Positions 46,206 to 56,625 are shown, counted from the stretch's first letter. The stretch: 64,000 nt of DNA from an uncultured Amylibacter sp. (GCA_905181935.1 CAJIZV010000001.1:434001-498000), one strand, 5' to 3'. The notes: a model not told the origin generated them from the sequence alone. Numbers and translations are program-made.

Positions 46206-48929
46206 TTATCCAGTCCAACCAAGTCCTGTTGCTATGCAATTCATACTTTGCAACAGGCATGGTGAGATCTCTTTCGTAATATTTGATTTACGGTGTTCTT
46301 TTAGCAATGACACTTGAAGTGCATGCGATTGTCTTAACAGCAGATCTTTACGCTTACTTTGTGTTTGTAAAATGGGAAACCGTTTAGCCATTTCATCCTC
46401 ACCACTAAGCCAAAGAACCATTTCAATTGCGCACTTATATTCAGCTTTTATTTTCCAAAAGATTTGGTCTCGTATTTTTATATCCTCAACTAAGTTCGCG
46501 TAAGTCTCAGCAATATCTAAGTCAGTAAGGTGAAGCGACTTTTCAACTTCATCAGCTATTAACCTGAAGATACGAGAATCTTTCCACATCGAGCGTAATA
46601 AATTATCGCCAGCGGCCCCTCGGTAAGAACGAAATGACTTAATTGCTGTGCCAAAGCCATACCAGCCGGTAATTAAATGTCGATTTTGAGACCAAGCAAA
46701 TACCCAAGGGATTGCGCGCAAGTCATCTAATGTAGAAGCACCAAAACGTGCCTGGGGGCGCGATCCTATATTTAATTTTACCAACTCCTTAACTGGACTT
46801 GCCTGTTCAAAGTAATTTATAAACCCATTTGTTTCTAACAAGTTACGGTAATGTGCTTGAGATACCCCAGATAAAGCTTCCATAGCTTCATCAAAATCTG
46901 GTGTCGTTAACAATTCATTTTCACTGCTTGAGTATATCTGGTGAAACAAGACTGACGATGCCAATAACTCAAGTTGGTGTGTGGCAGTTCCCTTATTAGC
47001 AAATTTAGAAGATACAACTTCGCCCTGTTCAGTTATGCGAAAACACTGGCCAATACTTCCTGCAGGCTGTGCTGCAACAGCGCGTCCAGTTGGCGCGCCA
47101 CCACGACTAACAGACCCCCCCCTACCATGGAAAAAATTAACCTGGGTGCCAATTTTATTCATCGCATCCATAATCTTCTTCTGCGCTTTATTAACCTCCC
47201 AAGTTGAGCAAATAAATCCACCATCTTTATTGGAATCTGAATAGCCCAGCATGACCTCTTGAGTTGAATTTTTTTCTTTCATAGAATGGCGTATGATAGG
47301 CTTAAAAAGATAATTAATTAAAATTTCAGGTGCTGCGCGCAAATCATCAATTGTTTCAAATAAAGGGACGACTTCAAGATCCACTACATCTGCACCAATG
47401 GGGCCCGTCGCAAGGCCTGCGTAACGGGCCAAAAGCATGACGCCTAATAAATCATCAGTTGAGCGAGTCATTGATAATATGAACGGACCAAGGCATTTTG
47501 GGTCAACACTTTTACGACTTTTTTTAATAACAGAAAATAATTCAAGTAATTCAAATGATACTTCTGTGAGATCCCCAATTCTTGGATTTATCGCTTCTGC
47601 TGACTTCAACTCTTGATCAATGCGATTTGTCCAATCTGCGCTACCATATTTTATTTTAGGTAGCTTTAGATACGCCCAGATATCAGAAATTACAGCAGTT
47701 GTAATATCACTATTTTGGCGGATATCTAAAGTCATAGTTCTGAAACCAAATGCAGAAACTAATGCCTGAATTGGCCTTATATATTGATTAGATATTCCTT
47801 TGCCCGCACTAGATAAAACATTATCCACAAGATCTAGATCTTGTGTAAATTCTAAACATGAGCCGTAGGCAGTCGCTCCATTTTTATTTTCTAATATAGC
47901 TTCCAGTCGCAAGTCCATAGCAGCCAGAGCTTTACGGAAAACTTCACCTTGATTTCGTTTTGTTATATCACGAAACCGGCCAGATCTCATTACAATACTT
48001 GCTAGTGACACTAATGTATTTTGGTCAAAATCATGACAGTATGCACTTACAGAGATACATCTAATTGCTACGCTTAACTTATCTCTAATTGCATCAATTG
48101 CAGCTTTTCGATTAGCCAAGATTGCTTGTTCTGTAACGGAAGCAGTTACTTTCGCATGACCATCTCTGTCACCTCCAACCCACGAATGAAATGAAATTGT
48201 TGGGAAAACTTTTTCTCTCGCAGGGTCATTTTCAAGAAGTGCACGCCTGAATTTTTCATCAACGTCAATTTGAGCTTGAAATATTGCATTTTTAAAAAAG
48301 CGATTGGCCCAATTTATTTCTTCAGTAGGCGTGGGGCGTTGCAGGCGTAATTCGCCAGTTAACCACAGCATGTCTATTTCATTTTTTAGATGCTCAAGGT
48401 GCTTTTTTCGTTCAAACGGCGTCCACCGATTTGACTCTAAATTTACAATAGCTCTATAAATTCGCCTATGAATATCCAGAACTGTTTCACGCTTACCTTC
48501 GGTTGGGTGGGCAGTGATTGTAGGAGCTATTCGCGTCTTATAAACGCTTGCTGGAATTTTAGTTAAATCAATCTTACGCTCCCTGAGTCGCGCAAAAGTA
48601 CTTGCAAATGTTCCTTTGACAGACCCATGACCTTGTTCAGTTTCTATAGTACGCCGGGCCCGTACAAGAATATTTTCTTCTGCAATGCGTAAGAGGTGAA
48701 ACCAAATATTTGTGGCATGCAAGAAATTTTCTTTAAACTCATAACTAGGTTTTTTTAATTCATCTTTCCCAATTAAAACTGGGACAACTCCAGGAGCACG
48801 ATGCTCTGCTACTTCGCATAGAAGGTTCCACAAGAGATGCCGCAACCAACTGCTATAATTAGTAGGTTTACCAACATAGTTGGCAGTATCAGCCATTTTC
48901 AATGGAGTTTTAAATGCAGAGGGCCCCAT
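46206..48929 (-). CDS. ppc: Phosphoenolpyruvate carboxylase
   Basis: A 907-residue PEP carboxylase, forming oxaloacetate from PEP and bicarbonate. The catalytic histidine is His141 in TAHPTEGKRE. The second signature is VMLGYSDSNKDGGF, followed by HGRGGSVSRGGAPTGRAV. The C-terminus ends GLGWTG rather than the classical MRNTG. This form and its genomic position match the serine-cycle type, usually insensitive to acetyl-CoA. Its start overlaps the hpr stop as TAATG. Confidence 0.93.
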   Translation of the reverse strand: MGPSAFKTPLKMADTANYVGKPTNYSSWLRHLLWNLLCEVAEHRAPGVVPVLIGKDELKKPSYEFKENFLHATNIWFHLLRIAEENILVRARRTIETEQGHGSVKGTFASTFARLRERKIDLTKIPASVYKTRIAPTITAHPTEGKRETVLDIHRRIYRAIVNLESNRWTPFERKKHLEHLKNEIDMLWLTGELRLQRPTPTEEINWANRFFKNAIFQAQIDVDEKFRRALLENDPAREKVFPTISFHSWVGGDRDGHAKVTASVTEQAILANRKAAIDAIRDKLSVAIRCISVSAYCHDFDQNTLVSLASIVMRSGRFRDITKRNQGEVFRKALAAMDLRLEAILENKNGATAYGSCLEFTQDLDLVDNVLSSAGKGISNQYIRPIQALVSAFGFRTMTLDIRQNSDITTAVISDIWAYLKLPKIKYGSADWTNRIDQELKSAEAINPRIGDLTEVSFELLELFSVIKKSRKSVDPKCLGPFILSMTRSTDDLLGVMLLARYAGLATGPIGADVVDLEVVPLFETIDDLRAAPEILINYLFKPIIRHSMKEKNSTQEVMLGYSDSNKDGGFICSTWEVNKAQKKIMDAMNKIGTQVNFFHGRGGSVSRGGAPTGRAVAAQPAGSIGQCFRITEQGEVVSSKFANKGTATHQLELLASSVLFHQIYSSSENELLTTPDFDEAMEALSGVSQAHYRNLLETNGFINYFEQASPVKELVKLNIGSRPQARFGASTLDDLRAIPWVFAWSQNRHLITGWYGFGTAIKSFRSYRGAAGDNLLRSMWKDSRIFRLIADEVEKSLHLTDLDIAETYANLVEDIKIRDQIFWKIKAEYKCAIEMVLWLSGEDEMAKRFPILQTQSKRKDLLLRQSHALQVSLLKEHRKSNITKEISPCLLQSMNCIATGLGWTG

Positions 48930-49900
48930 TAAACGACTCTGTCCCTTGGCTCTTTACCACCAAAAAAATCATCAAGATTATCCAATACTCTGAAACCCAT
49001 AGCTTCGCGAGTCTCTTGTGTTGCACTCCCCAAATGTGGGAGCAGAACTGCATTTTCATAATCCATTAACCCAGCATGAATATTGGGTTCACCATTAAAA
49101 ACATCCAATCCGACGGCTCTTATTTTTTTTTCGTGTAATGCAGCAACTAAGGCATCATCATCCACAACTTCACCGCGAGCTGTATTTATTAGAATTGCAC
49201 TATTTTTCATCCTTTCAAATTGTTTCGAACTAAAGAGGTGGCGGTTTTCATCGCCACCAGGACAGTGAATAGATATAAAATCTGAGACATCTAATAAATC
49301 ATTAATCGAATTAAGTTGCCGTGCATTGGTCTTGATCAAAACCTCACTTTTAATCTTTGACCTATTTTGAACTACGATTTTCATATTAAAACCATAATGC
49401 GCACGCTTTGCCACTTCGCGACCAATGCGTCCAAATCCAATAATACCCAGTGTTTTACCAGTCATTTGAGTTCCAACTAAATGTGTTGGCCGCCAACCTG
49501 TCCAATTACCACGTCTAACTTCTCGTTCACCTTCACCAGCACGGCGTGCAGTCATAAGCATTAAGGTTATTGCAATGTCAGCAGTACAATTAGACAAAAC
49601 ATCCGGAGTATTACTCACAACTATCCCCACTGCCTTTGCAGAAGTCATATCAATATGAGAATAACCAACGCCATAGTTACCAAGGATTCTAGTGCGAGGT
49701 TTCTTTACATCAAAAACTTTGCTACCAATTTTGTCTGTCACAGTTGGCAAAATTGCATCGTATGCTGATAAAGCAATCCTAAAATCATCCTGTGAAAGAG
49801 CCCCGTCTGAAGTATTTAGAGTTACATCATATTTTTTATGCAACGCAGCCTCAACAGCTTCAGGCCATCGACGAGTCACAAGTATTTTGAGTTTAGGCAT
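48929..49900 (-). CDS. hprA: Hydroxypyruvate/glyoxylate reductase (D-2-hydroxyacid dehydrogenase)
   Basis: A 323-residue NAD(P)-dependent D-2-hydroxyacid dehydrogenase. The Rossmann motif is IGFGRIGREVA, the catalytic arginine is in NTARGEVVDD and the catalytic histidine is in LPHLGSATQETR. In the serine cycle it reduces hydroxypyruvate from the transaminase to glycerate. It sits between mtkB (4-base gap) and ppc (1-base overlap), which supports this role over phosphoglycerate dehydrogenase. Confidence 0.9.
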   Translation of the reverse strand: MPKLKILVTRRWPEAVEAALHKKYDVTLNTSDGALSQDDFRIALSAYDAILPTVTDKIGSKVFDVKKPRTRILGNYGVGYSHIDMTSAKAVGIVVSNTPDVLSNCTADIAITLMLMTARRAGEGEREVRRGNWTGWRPTHLVGTQMTGKTLGIIGFGRIGREVAKRAHYGFNMKIVVQNRSKIKSEVLIKTNARQLNSINDLLDVSDFISIHCPGGDENRHLFSSKQFERMKNSAILINTARGEVVDDDALVAALHEKKIRAVGLDVFNGEPNIHAGLMDYENAVLLPHLGSATQETREAMGFRVLDNLDDFFGGKEPRDRVV

Positions 49901-49904
49901 CTAT

Positions 49905-50789
49905 CTAACCCCTCATTAAACTAGCGATAGTTTCGCCTATAATTGATGGGTGTTCAGCAACAGTTACACCCGCCGCAGAAAGAATTTCTACTTTTTCACT
50001 GGCGCTTTCGCCAAAAGCAGAAATAATTGCACCGGCGTGCCCCATCGTTCTGCCTTTAGGTGCAGTCAACCCAGCAACATATGCAACAACAGGTTTGCTC
50101 ATGTGATCACGAATATATTCTGCTGCTTCCGCTTCTTGAGGGCCACCAATTTCACCAATTAATGCAATTACTTCCGTTTCAGGATCATTTTCAAATAATT
50201 CTAATATGTCGCGAAATGATGATCCATTAATAGGGTCACCACCAATGCCAACTGATGTTGAAATACCAATATTTAGAGTTGCCAGCTGTGATGCCGCCTC
50301 ATATCCAAGAGTTCCCGAACGGCCAACAATTCCTACAGTGCCTTTCTTGTATATGTGTGGTGGCATTATACCTAAGAAACTTTTTCCAGGTGAGATTGTA
50401 CCTGCACAATTTGGCCCAGTCAGGACCATGCGATTTTCTTTTCGGTAACGCTTCATGTATCGCTTAACACGCATCATATCTTGCGCTGGAATGCCATCAG
50501 TAATACTGACACAATACTTAATGCCTGCATCTGCCGCCTCCATGATAGAATCTGCAGCAAATGGTGGAGGGACAAACACAAGGCTGGCTTCAGCTCCAGT
50601 TGCTTCAACTGCTTCTTTGACGGTATTAAAAACAGGAACACCCTCTACTATTTCACCAGACTTCCCAGGCGTAACTCCACCAACAACATTAGTCCCGTAT
50701 TCAATCATTTCTTTAGTATGAAATCGAGCCATACGACCCGTAATACCTTGAACTATAACTTTAGTTTTTTCATCAATTAGAATACTCAT
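49905..50789 (-). CDS. mtkB: Malate-CoA ligase alpha subunit (malate thiokinase)
   Basis: A 294-residue SucD-like subunit. The nucleotide/CoA motif is [12 protein letters not shown], and the phosphohistidine is His251 in MGHAGAII. The [14 protein letters not shown] and [14 protein letters not shown] segments match methylotroph malate thiokinase and succinyl-CoA synthetase alike. I use ATG 50789, overlapping the mtkA stop by ATGA; an in-frame start at 50834 would overlap mtkA deeply. Position between sga/mtkA and hpr identifies it as malate-CoA ligase. It makes malyl-CoA from malate, CoA and ATP. Confidence 0.9.
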   Translation of the reverse strand: MSILIDEKTKVIVQGITGRMARFHTKEMIEYGTNVVGGVTPGKSGEIVEGVPVFNTVKEAVEATGAEASLVFVPPPFAADSIMEAADAGIKYCVSITDGIPAQDMMRVKRYMKRYRKENRMVLTGPNCAGTISPGKSFLGIMPPHIYKKGTVGIVGRSGTLGYEAASQLATLNIGISTSVGIGGDPINGSSFRDILELFENDPETEVIALIGEIGGPQEAEAAEYIRDHMSKPVVAYVAGLTAPKGRTMGHAGAIISAFGESASEKVEILSAAGVTVAEHPSIIGETIASLMRG

Positions 50790-51985
50790 GAGATTGCCTT
50801 CAATTTTTTTGACCCAGATTGATCTGATTTCCATGCATATACTGATCTATCAGCAGCCTCTTTTAGTGTTGCCGCACGTATAATTGGCAGGCCACTTTTT
50901 GCTAGAATTTTTTGTCCTTCTTTGACATTAGTACCTGACAGTCGAACTATAACTGGGATATCAATGGGGTCATCCTTAAGTGCTTGAACAACACCCTCAG
51001 CAACCCAGTCACATCTATTAATTCCTGCAAAAATATTAACCAAAATAGCTTCAACCTTTGGATCAGAACGCACAAGCCGAAATGCCTTTCCAACTCGTTC
51101 GGGTGTGGCACCACCACCAATATCCAAGAAATTTGCTGGCTCTCCACCTGACAGCTTAATTGTATCCATCGTCGCCATGGCTAAACCGGCACCATTCACA
51201 ATACATCCAATATTACCATCTAAGCCAACATAACTAAGTCCACGGTCAGCTGCATTGCTTTCGCGTGGGTCTTCTTGGCTTTTATCTCGAAGCTCAGAAA
51301 TACGTGGATGACGAAATAGTGCATTATCGTCAAATGTCATTTTTGCATCTAATGCCATAATCTGATTATCTTTTGTTACAACTAGTGGATTAATCTCCAC
51401 CATTGTAGCATCCAAATCACGAAACGCATGGAAGCAACCCATCAATGTCCGAACCATGTGTTGTGTTAATGAAGGTTCAATTCCTAGCTTAAATGCAATC
51501 TCGCGTGCTTGAAATTCAACTAATCCTACTGCTGGGTCAATACTAGCACGAACAATTGACTCTGGTTCATTAGCAGAGATTTCCTCTATTTCCATACCGC
51601 CTTGAGAGGAAGCAACAATCATAATACGTTGAGTTGTACGATCCAAAACAAAGCCTAAATAAATTTCACGATCAATTGGGACGCCCGCCTCTACATAAAG
51701 CCTATAAATCCCTTTACCTTCTGGCCCTGTTTGATGAGTTACTAACTTTCGGCCCAACATCGAAGACGCCGCCTCTATAATTTCAGTATCGTTCATACAA
51801 AGCTTAACACCACCTGCTTTACCACGGCCACCTGCATGAACCTGAGCTTTAACAATCCATTTATCTCCACCCATTTCACGTGCGCGGTACGCTGCTTGTT
51901 CAGGGCTATAAGCCAGACCACCCTCAGGAATGCTAACACCGAACTCACTTAATATTTCTTTGGCTTGGTATTCGTGGATATCCAT
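50786..51985 (-). CDS. mtkA: Malate-CoA ligase beta subunit (malate thiokinase)
   Basis: A 399-residue SucC-like ATP-grasp subunit. The N-terminus [17 protein letters not shown] and [17 protein letters not shown] are family signatures, and the CoA-ligase core includes EINPLVV and GGGATPERV. It pairs with MtkB. It is 12 bases after sga. Succinyl-CoA synthetase is the alternative by homology alone, but the serine-cycle setting favours malate. Confidence 0.9.
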   Translation of the reverse strand: MDIHEYQAKEILSEFGVSIPEGGLAYSPEQAAYRAREMGGDKWIVKAQVHAGGRGKAGGVKLCMNDTEIIEAASSMLGRKLVTHQTGPEGKGIYRLYVEAGVPIDREIYLGFVLDRTTQRIMIVASSQGGMEIEEISANEPESIVRASIDPAVGLVEFQAREIAFKLGIEPSLTQHMVRTLMGCFHAFRDLDATMVEINPLVVTKDNQIMALDAKMTFDDNALFRHPRISELRDKSQEDPRESNAADRGLSYVGLDGNIGCIVNGAGLAMATMDTIKLSGGEPANFLDIGGGATPERVGKAFRLVRSDPKVEAILVNIFAGINRCDWVAEGVVQALKDDPIDIPVIVRLSGTNVKEGQKILAKSGLPIIRAATLKEAADRSVYAWKSDQSGSKKLKAIS

Positions 51986-51997
51986 AAACTTGTCCTC

Positions 51998-53245
51998 CTA
52001 TTCTGCTGCAATTGATTGTTTGTAGTAATTTTCCAATCCAATATTGATTTCTACAGGATCAACGCCTGCATCCATTTTATTCATAGCAATTACAAAGCGA
52101 TTAATGATGTCAGTGATTGCCGACTGTGAGAGCTGGTTTAAAATTCCGATACGAATTTGGACTGGTTCTGAAAGAGTTGGCCAAATACCAAAATTTTCTG
52201 TACGACAAGCTTGGACTAATTCCATTTCACGCCCTGCTAACGCTTCTGGTAAATTTAATACAATAAGGCTCGTCATATTTGATGTCACTTCACATCCCAT
52301 AGCACTGACAGCTTCACGTAATGCTTGTTCATGAAATATGTAATCATTTGCACGTTGAGTTAAGCCATGAAGCAAAGTAATGCGCAAAGCCTCATGAAAT
52401 GCAGCAACCGCATAACCTGAATGAGTTCGATGATACCCGCCCTTTTCAACATCCTGCCCATCAACAATACCCCAGTGACGGGCTTCCATGATTGGGTGGT
52501 GGCAATAAGTATAAGTACCGCTTGCCTTTAAGTTCTCAATATATTGATCTGTAAAGCTTACAGGTGCATATGTTAGAGGAAGGCATAAAACACCTTTTTG
52601 TGGACATGAAGCCCAGCCAACTACGCCTTTGTAATCATCAACCCTAAAATCTTCTACACCAAGTGAAGACACAGCGTCCACAAGTCCCATTGAATCATAT
52701 TTTATGCAAGCGTCTGAGAACCCTTTAATGTCATTAATACGGCCAGATCCAGTTTCCCAATGCGCCATGAACGCCCACTTAGGCTTATGTTCAGATAGAG
52801 CCATCTCAACAATTTCGCCTGTAACGGATTGGCCGTGAGGAATTTCAATAACTGTTACGCTTGCAGCCTTTGGATTTAAACTGTTTAAGGCCAACTCTTC
52901 ACGTGTTGATGCTTTCATTCGCAAAGTCAGCGCATCAATTCCAGAAAAAGTTCCATTAGAAAATGCAACAACAGTATCACCTGGCATGACTGCACTGAAC
53001 ATACAGTCCAAGCCACTCCAACCCGTACCCGCCACACCAAATGTATGTGTATTAGATGTCCCAAATAGGTCGCGAAGCATAAATTTACACTCCACCATGC
53101 CGCGCAAAACTGCACCATGCATGTGATCCGCTATCCCAGCATTAGCGAAACGTGCTAAAACACGTTCATCAGTTTTACCCGGACCAGGCCCAGCTGCCAA
53201 AGTATTTGGAATTTCAAGTTGTGAAAAAATTGTACTATTGCCCAT
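51998..53245 (-). CDS. sga: Serine-glyoxylate aminotransferase-like class V aminotransferase
   Basis: A 415-residue PLP aminotransferase. The PLP lysine is Lys218 in ASCPQKGVL; the AGPGPGKTDERVLARF start and GVAGTGWSGLDCMFSAV are class V features. It should convert serine plus glyoxylate to hydroxypyruvate plus glycine, the entry of the serine cycle. The sequence around the lysine (LTYAPVSFTDQYIENL) differs from the Methylobacterium enzyme as I remember it, so alanine-glyoxylate activity is also possible. It is first in the serine-cycle operon and divergent from the LuxR-type gene. Confidence 0.85.
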   Translation of the reverse strand: MGNSTIFSQLEIPNTLAAGPGPGKTDERVLARFANAGIADHMHGAVLRGMVECKFMLRDLFGTSNTHTFGVAGTGWSGLDCMFSAVMPGDTVVAFSNGTFSGIDALTLRMKASTREELALNSLNPKAASVTVIEIPHGQSVTGEIVEMALSEHKPKWAFMAHWETGSGRINDIKGFSDACIKYDSMGLVDAVSSLGVEDFRVDDYKGVVGWASCPQKGVLCLPLTYAPVSFTDQYIENLKASGTYTYCHHPIMEARHWGIVDGQDVEKGGYHRTHSGYAVAAFHEALRITLLHGLTQRANDYIFHEQALREAVSAMGCEVTSNMTSLIVLNLPEALAGREMELVQACRTENFGIWPTLSEPVQIRIGILNQLSQSAITDIINRFVIAMNKMDAGVDPVEINIGLENYYKQSIAAE

Positions 53246-53437
53246 TGAAGAACCCTTTTATCATTTTCTGACACTAAAAGAGCGTATTCAGCAAAACTGT
53301 ACAACATTCTAACTTACCGTAATGGGTTGCTAATTAGGTAGTTATAAACCTATACTTTAGTATTGTTTTTATCATTTTTATTGATATTTCCTTTAAAACG
53401 GGTAGGTTTTTTTAATTATTTATAGAAAGTAAGCTCA
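53246..53437. promoter_or_regulatory. Divergent control region of the serine-cycle genes
   Basis: This 192-base gap drives the sga operon leftwards and the LuxR-type regulator rightwards. It contains two small inverted repeats: TAGGT-N8-ACCTA at 53335-53352, and ATACT-TT-AGTAT at 53352-53363. They are candidate regulator sites only. No clear -35/-10 pair or riboswitch-like fold is visible to me. Confidence 0.4.
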
Positions 53438-54106
53438 TTGGCACATAATTCAAAAGATCCAATTAAAGTTGTTCTAGCTGAGTCGAATCCGATGATTTTA
53501 TCAGCAATGTCAGAAAAGTTTTCTTCTGATTCACGTATTTCACTCATCTCAACAGTGACTACCGCAGAAGATTTTTTATCAACTGTGCTTCGTGTGCCCG
53601 TTGACCTAGGCATCGTTTGCTGGAGCTTACCACAACTTGGAGGTGAAAAAATAATTCAGGTTTTACGTGAAAATCCGTCAGCTCCCAAAATTTTGATATA
53701 CTCACAAAATCATTCTCGGGATGTTTCACGGCGTGCTTTGGCCGCAGGAGCGGCAGGGTTCTGCAGTGATGAACAGACAGTCGACGAGTTGTTAGAAACC
53801 GCCATAACAGTTGCTGCTGGAAAAATGGTTTTTCCATTTATGGACGTTCGCGAGTTACAAGCCGATCCACTTTTTATGCTTACAAAACGTGAGCGCGTAA
53901 TCTTAAGATCCTTGGCTGATGGCTCAACCAATCAAGAACTCGCAAATAACCTATTAATTTCAATTAATACTGTAAAGTTTCATCTATCAAATCTCTATGA
54001 AAAACTTGGAATAAAAAATCGCTCTCAAGCCATCTCATTTTACTACTCACGGAGGCTAGATGAACTTCACGACCCTGAAGGTGGAACAGAACTTCGTTCA
54101 AACTAA
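53438..54106 (+). CDS. LuxR/NarL-type regulator with degenerate receiver domain
   Basis: A 222-residue protein with a receiver-like N-terminus and a GerE helix-turn-helix (about residues 146-205, NQELANNLLISINTVKFHL). The receiver has lost its chemistry: the phosphoacceptor position is Cys61 (GIVCWSLP), the acidic pair reads Glu15-Ser16 and the conserved lysine is Asp111. It is therefore probably phosphorylation-independent. The only available start is TTG 53438; the next in-frame ATG would cut into the first strand. It is divergent from sga and followed by mcl and gck, so it is the likely serine-cycle regulator, in place of the LysR-type QscR of Methylobacterium. Confidence 0.83.
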   Translation: MAHNSKDPIKVVLAESNPMILSAMSEKFSSDSRISLISTVTTAEDFLSTVLRVPVDLGIVCWSLPQLGGEKIIQVLRENPSAPKILIYSQNHSRDVSRRALAAGAAGFCSDEQTVDELLETAITVAAGKMVFPFMDVRELQADPLFMLTKRERVILRSLADGSTNQELANNLLISINTVKFHLSNLYEKLGIKNRSQAISFYYSRRLDELHDPEGGTELRSN

Positions 54107-54203
54107 ATTCATAAATTACATAAAAAAATGTTGACATAGACCTATTTTTCCTGCTTTCAAATATATCCTTATAAGAAACAATAATTCATAGGGGTAAAAA
54201 TAA

Positions 54204-55181
54204 ATGAGCTTTCAAACAATAGAACCGGCCCAAGCACGTCTAAATAGAAGTGAACTTGCGGTACCTGGTAGTAACATTCAAATGATTGAAAAAGCTGCAA
54301 AATCTGATGCAGATGTAATATTTTTAGATATGGAAGATGCGGTAGCACCGGCAGACAAAGAACAGGCTCGAAAAAACATTATCGAATCCTTAAATGGCCT
54401 CGATTGGGGATCAAAAACGATGTCTATTCGTATCAACGGATTAGATACACACTACATGTATCGAGATATTGTTGATGTTGTTGAACAAGCCGGATCGCGA
54501 CTAGATTTAATCATGATACCCAAGGTTGGTTCCGCCGCAGACGTCTATGCAATTGACATGATGGTGACACAAATTGAGGACGCAAAAGGATACAAAAAAC
54601 GTATCGGGTTTGAACATATTATTGAGACTGCTTTGGGTATGCAAAACGTCCACGAAATTGCCTCCGCATCTAAGCGAAATGAGAGCTTACATTTTGGTGT
54701 TGCAGATTATGCTGCAAGCACCCGAGCACGTACAACAAATATTGGTGGCGTAAATCCAGATTATTCTGTTTTAACAGATCCCAAAGAAGATAATTCTCGA
54801 GAAGTGCATTGGGGTGACATGTGGCATTATGCAATTTCAAGAATGGTTGTTGCTGCACGCGCCAATGGGCTGAGACCTGTTGATGGGCCCTTTGGTGATT
54901 TCTCTGACCCGGAAGGATATATTGCTGCAGCAAAACGCGCTGCAGTTCTTGGATGTGAAGGCAAGTGGGCTATTCATCCAAGTCAAATTGCACTTGCTAA
55001 TACTGTAATGAGCCCCTCAAACGCAGAGGTAGAAAAAGCAAATCGTATTTTAATAGCCATGAAAGTTGCAGCATCAGAGGGTAAAGGTGCAGTTTCATTA
55101 GATGGGCGTTTAATTGATTATGCTTCCATTAGGCAAGCAGAGGTTCTGGTTGCAAAGGCAAACCAGATAGCAACTAATTAA
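54204..55181 (+). CDS. mcl: Malyl-CoA lyase
   Basis: A 325-residue CitE-like lyase. Motifs are FLDMEDAVAP (the divalent-metal glutamate and aspartate), SIRINGLDTHYMYRDIVDV and RIGFEHIIETALGMQ; the length and the SEVHWGDMWHYA-like segment match methylotroph Mcl. It cleaves malyl-CoA to acetyl-CoA and glyoxylate, closing the serine cycle, and may also act on methylmalyl-CoA. Its stop overlaps the gck start as TAATG. GGGG lies nine bases before the ATG. Confidence 0.92.
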   Translation: MSFQTIEPAQARLNRSELAVPGSNIQMIEKAAKSDADVIFLDMEDAVAPADKEQARKNIIESLNGLDWGSKTMSIRINGLDTHYMYRDIVDVVEQAGSRLDLIMIPKVGSAADVYAIDMMVTQIEDAKGYKKRIGFEHIIETALGMQNVHEIASASKRNESLHFGVADYAASTRARTTNIGGVNPDYSVLTDPKEDNSREVHWGDMWHYAISRMVVAARANGLRPVDGPFGDFSDPEGYIAAAKRAAVLGCEGKWAIHPSQIALANTVMSPSNAEVEKANRILIAMKVAASEGKGAVSLDGRLIDYASIRQAEVLVAKANQIATN

Positions 55182-56473
55182 TGGAGAAGGCAAAAGTCAA
55201 CGCAACAGCTGCACTTAGAAAAAGCGCATTGGAAGCCTTTAATGTTGGGGTTGCAGCTGCTGATCCAGAAGTTGCCTTGAAAAGAACATTAGATAGGAAA
55301 CCAATTCCACAAATTAAATCTAATGGATGCTATTTTATAGTGTCTGTTGGAAAGGCGGCTTGTAAAATGGCAAATTATTTTATTAAAAAATTACCTGAAG
55401 GCTCAAATTTTAATGCGATCGCCATCACAAATTTTGAAAATGTAATTCCAGTTAAAGGGTGCGAAGTAATGGGTGCATCCCACCCTGTACCCTGTGAAAA
55501 GGGTCTCTTTGCTGCGCGAGAGGTTATTTCCCGCCTAGAAAAAGCTACAAAATTTGATATTATAATAATGCTTGTTAGTGGTGGCGCCTCCGCATTATTA
55601 CCAGCACCAGTTAATGAAATAAGCTTACATGATAAAATACATTTAAATAAAATCTTATTAGTAAGTGGTTTAAATATTTATCAAATGAATTTAGTCCGTC
55701 AATCAATTTCACGCTTGAAGGGTGGAGGTGTTCTTAGGTTTGCTGCACCAGCGCAAGTCCATAGCTATATTCTTTCAGATGTATTGGGTGACGATTTAAG
55801 TGTGATAGGCAGTGGTCCAAGTATAGCTCCCCTAGGTTCAGTAGCCGATGCACGGCGTTTAATGATAAACAAAGGGCTTTTTACAAAGTTACCATTAAGG
55901 ATTCGACTATATCTAGAAAATGCGTCTATTCCAAAGCTCCCTACAGAAAGTATTAATGCTCACCTAATAGCAAGTAATTCTAATAGCGTATTGGCAATGG
56001 CTAAGGCAGTAGGCGCAACTGTTATAACCAAACCTTTAATGGGCGATGTCCAAGCTGCAGTTAATCAAATCATAGACACTTTGAAGTCCCTAAACAAAAC
56101 AGATTCGTTTGCAATTGCATTTGGTGGCGAAACAACCGTGAAGATAAAAGGTGATGGGAAAGGTGGCCGCAATCAAGAGCTTGCACTCCGTTTTGCAATA
56201 GAAGCTGAGGGATTGTTTTGTCGCCCATGGTGCTTCTTAAGTGGTGGTACAGACGGTATAGATGGCCCAACCAATTCTGCTGGCGGCGTAGTGGACCACT
56301 TCACACTAGATAAAATTCGTTGTGCTGGAGGAGATATAAATAAACTTTTGGAAAATAATGATAGCTACAATGCCTTGAAGCTATCTGATGATCTGATTCT
56401 TACTGGAGCAACAGGAACTAATGTGGCAGATTTACAATTATTTATTGTTGGCCCCTTACATTCATCTTTTTAA
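55181..56473 (+). CDS. gck: Glycerate 2-kinase (MOFRL/DUF4147 family)
   Basis: A 430-residue kinase of the DUF4147-MOFRL family. The N-terminal SVGKAACKMA, the VSGGASALLP loop and the C-terminal GDGKGGRNQELALRFA and SGGTDGIDGPTNSAGG are diagnostic. It phosphorylates glycerate from hydroxypyruvate reductase to 2-phosphoglycerate, feeding PEP for PEP carboxylase. It is coupled to mcl by TAATG. Confidence 0.9.
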   Translation: MEKAKVNATAALRKSALEAFNVGVAAADPEVALKRTLDRKPIPQIKSNGCYFIVSVGKAACKMANYFIKKLPEGSNFNAIAITNFENVIPVKGCEVMGASHPVPCEKGLFAAREVISRLEKATKFDIIIMLVSGGASALLPAPVNEISLHDKIHLNKILLVSGLNIYQMNLVRQSISRLKGGGVLRFAAPAQVHSYILSDVLGDDLSVIGSGPSIAPLGSVADARRLMINKGLFTKLPLRIRLYLENASIPKLPTESINAHLIASNSNSVLAMAKAVGATVITKPLMGDVQAAVNQIIDTLKSLNKTDSFAIAFGGETTVKIKGDGKGGRNQELALRFAIEAEGLFCRPWCFLSGGTDGIDGPTNSAGGVVDHFTLDKIRCAGGDINKLLENNDSYNALKLSDDLILTGATGTNVADLQLFIVGPLHSSF

Positions 56474-56476
56474 ATG

Positions 56477-56514
56477 ATAACCACAATTAAAGGATGCAAT
56501 TTAATGATGGTTAT
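56477..56514 (+). terminator. Possible imperfect terminator after gck
   Basis: ATAACCA and TGGTTAT arms with extended but mismatched inner pairing (AATTAAA / TTTAATG) lie just after the gck stop. They are followed by ATTATTGTG, so the U-tract is weak. Listed as tentative. Confidence 0.35.
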
Positions 56515-56625
56515 ATTATTGTGAATAAATTGGTTAAAGTAATGCGTGTAAATAATACAACTTTTTGCAATATGAAGATAAAATACTAAATCAGTATATA
56601 AATAAACATCTAAAGGAAACAGATT

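Noticed and set aside
54131..54136. TTGACA, a perfect -35 box upstream of mcl
   Set aside because: No acceptable -10 hexamer occurs 16-18 bases downstream, so I do not list a promoter.
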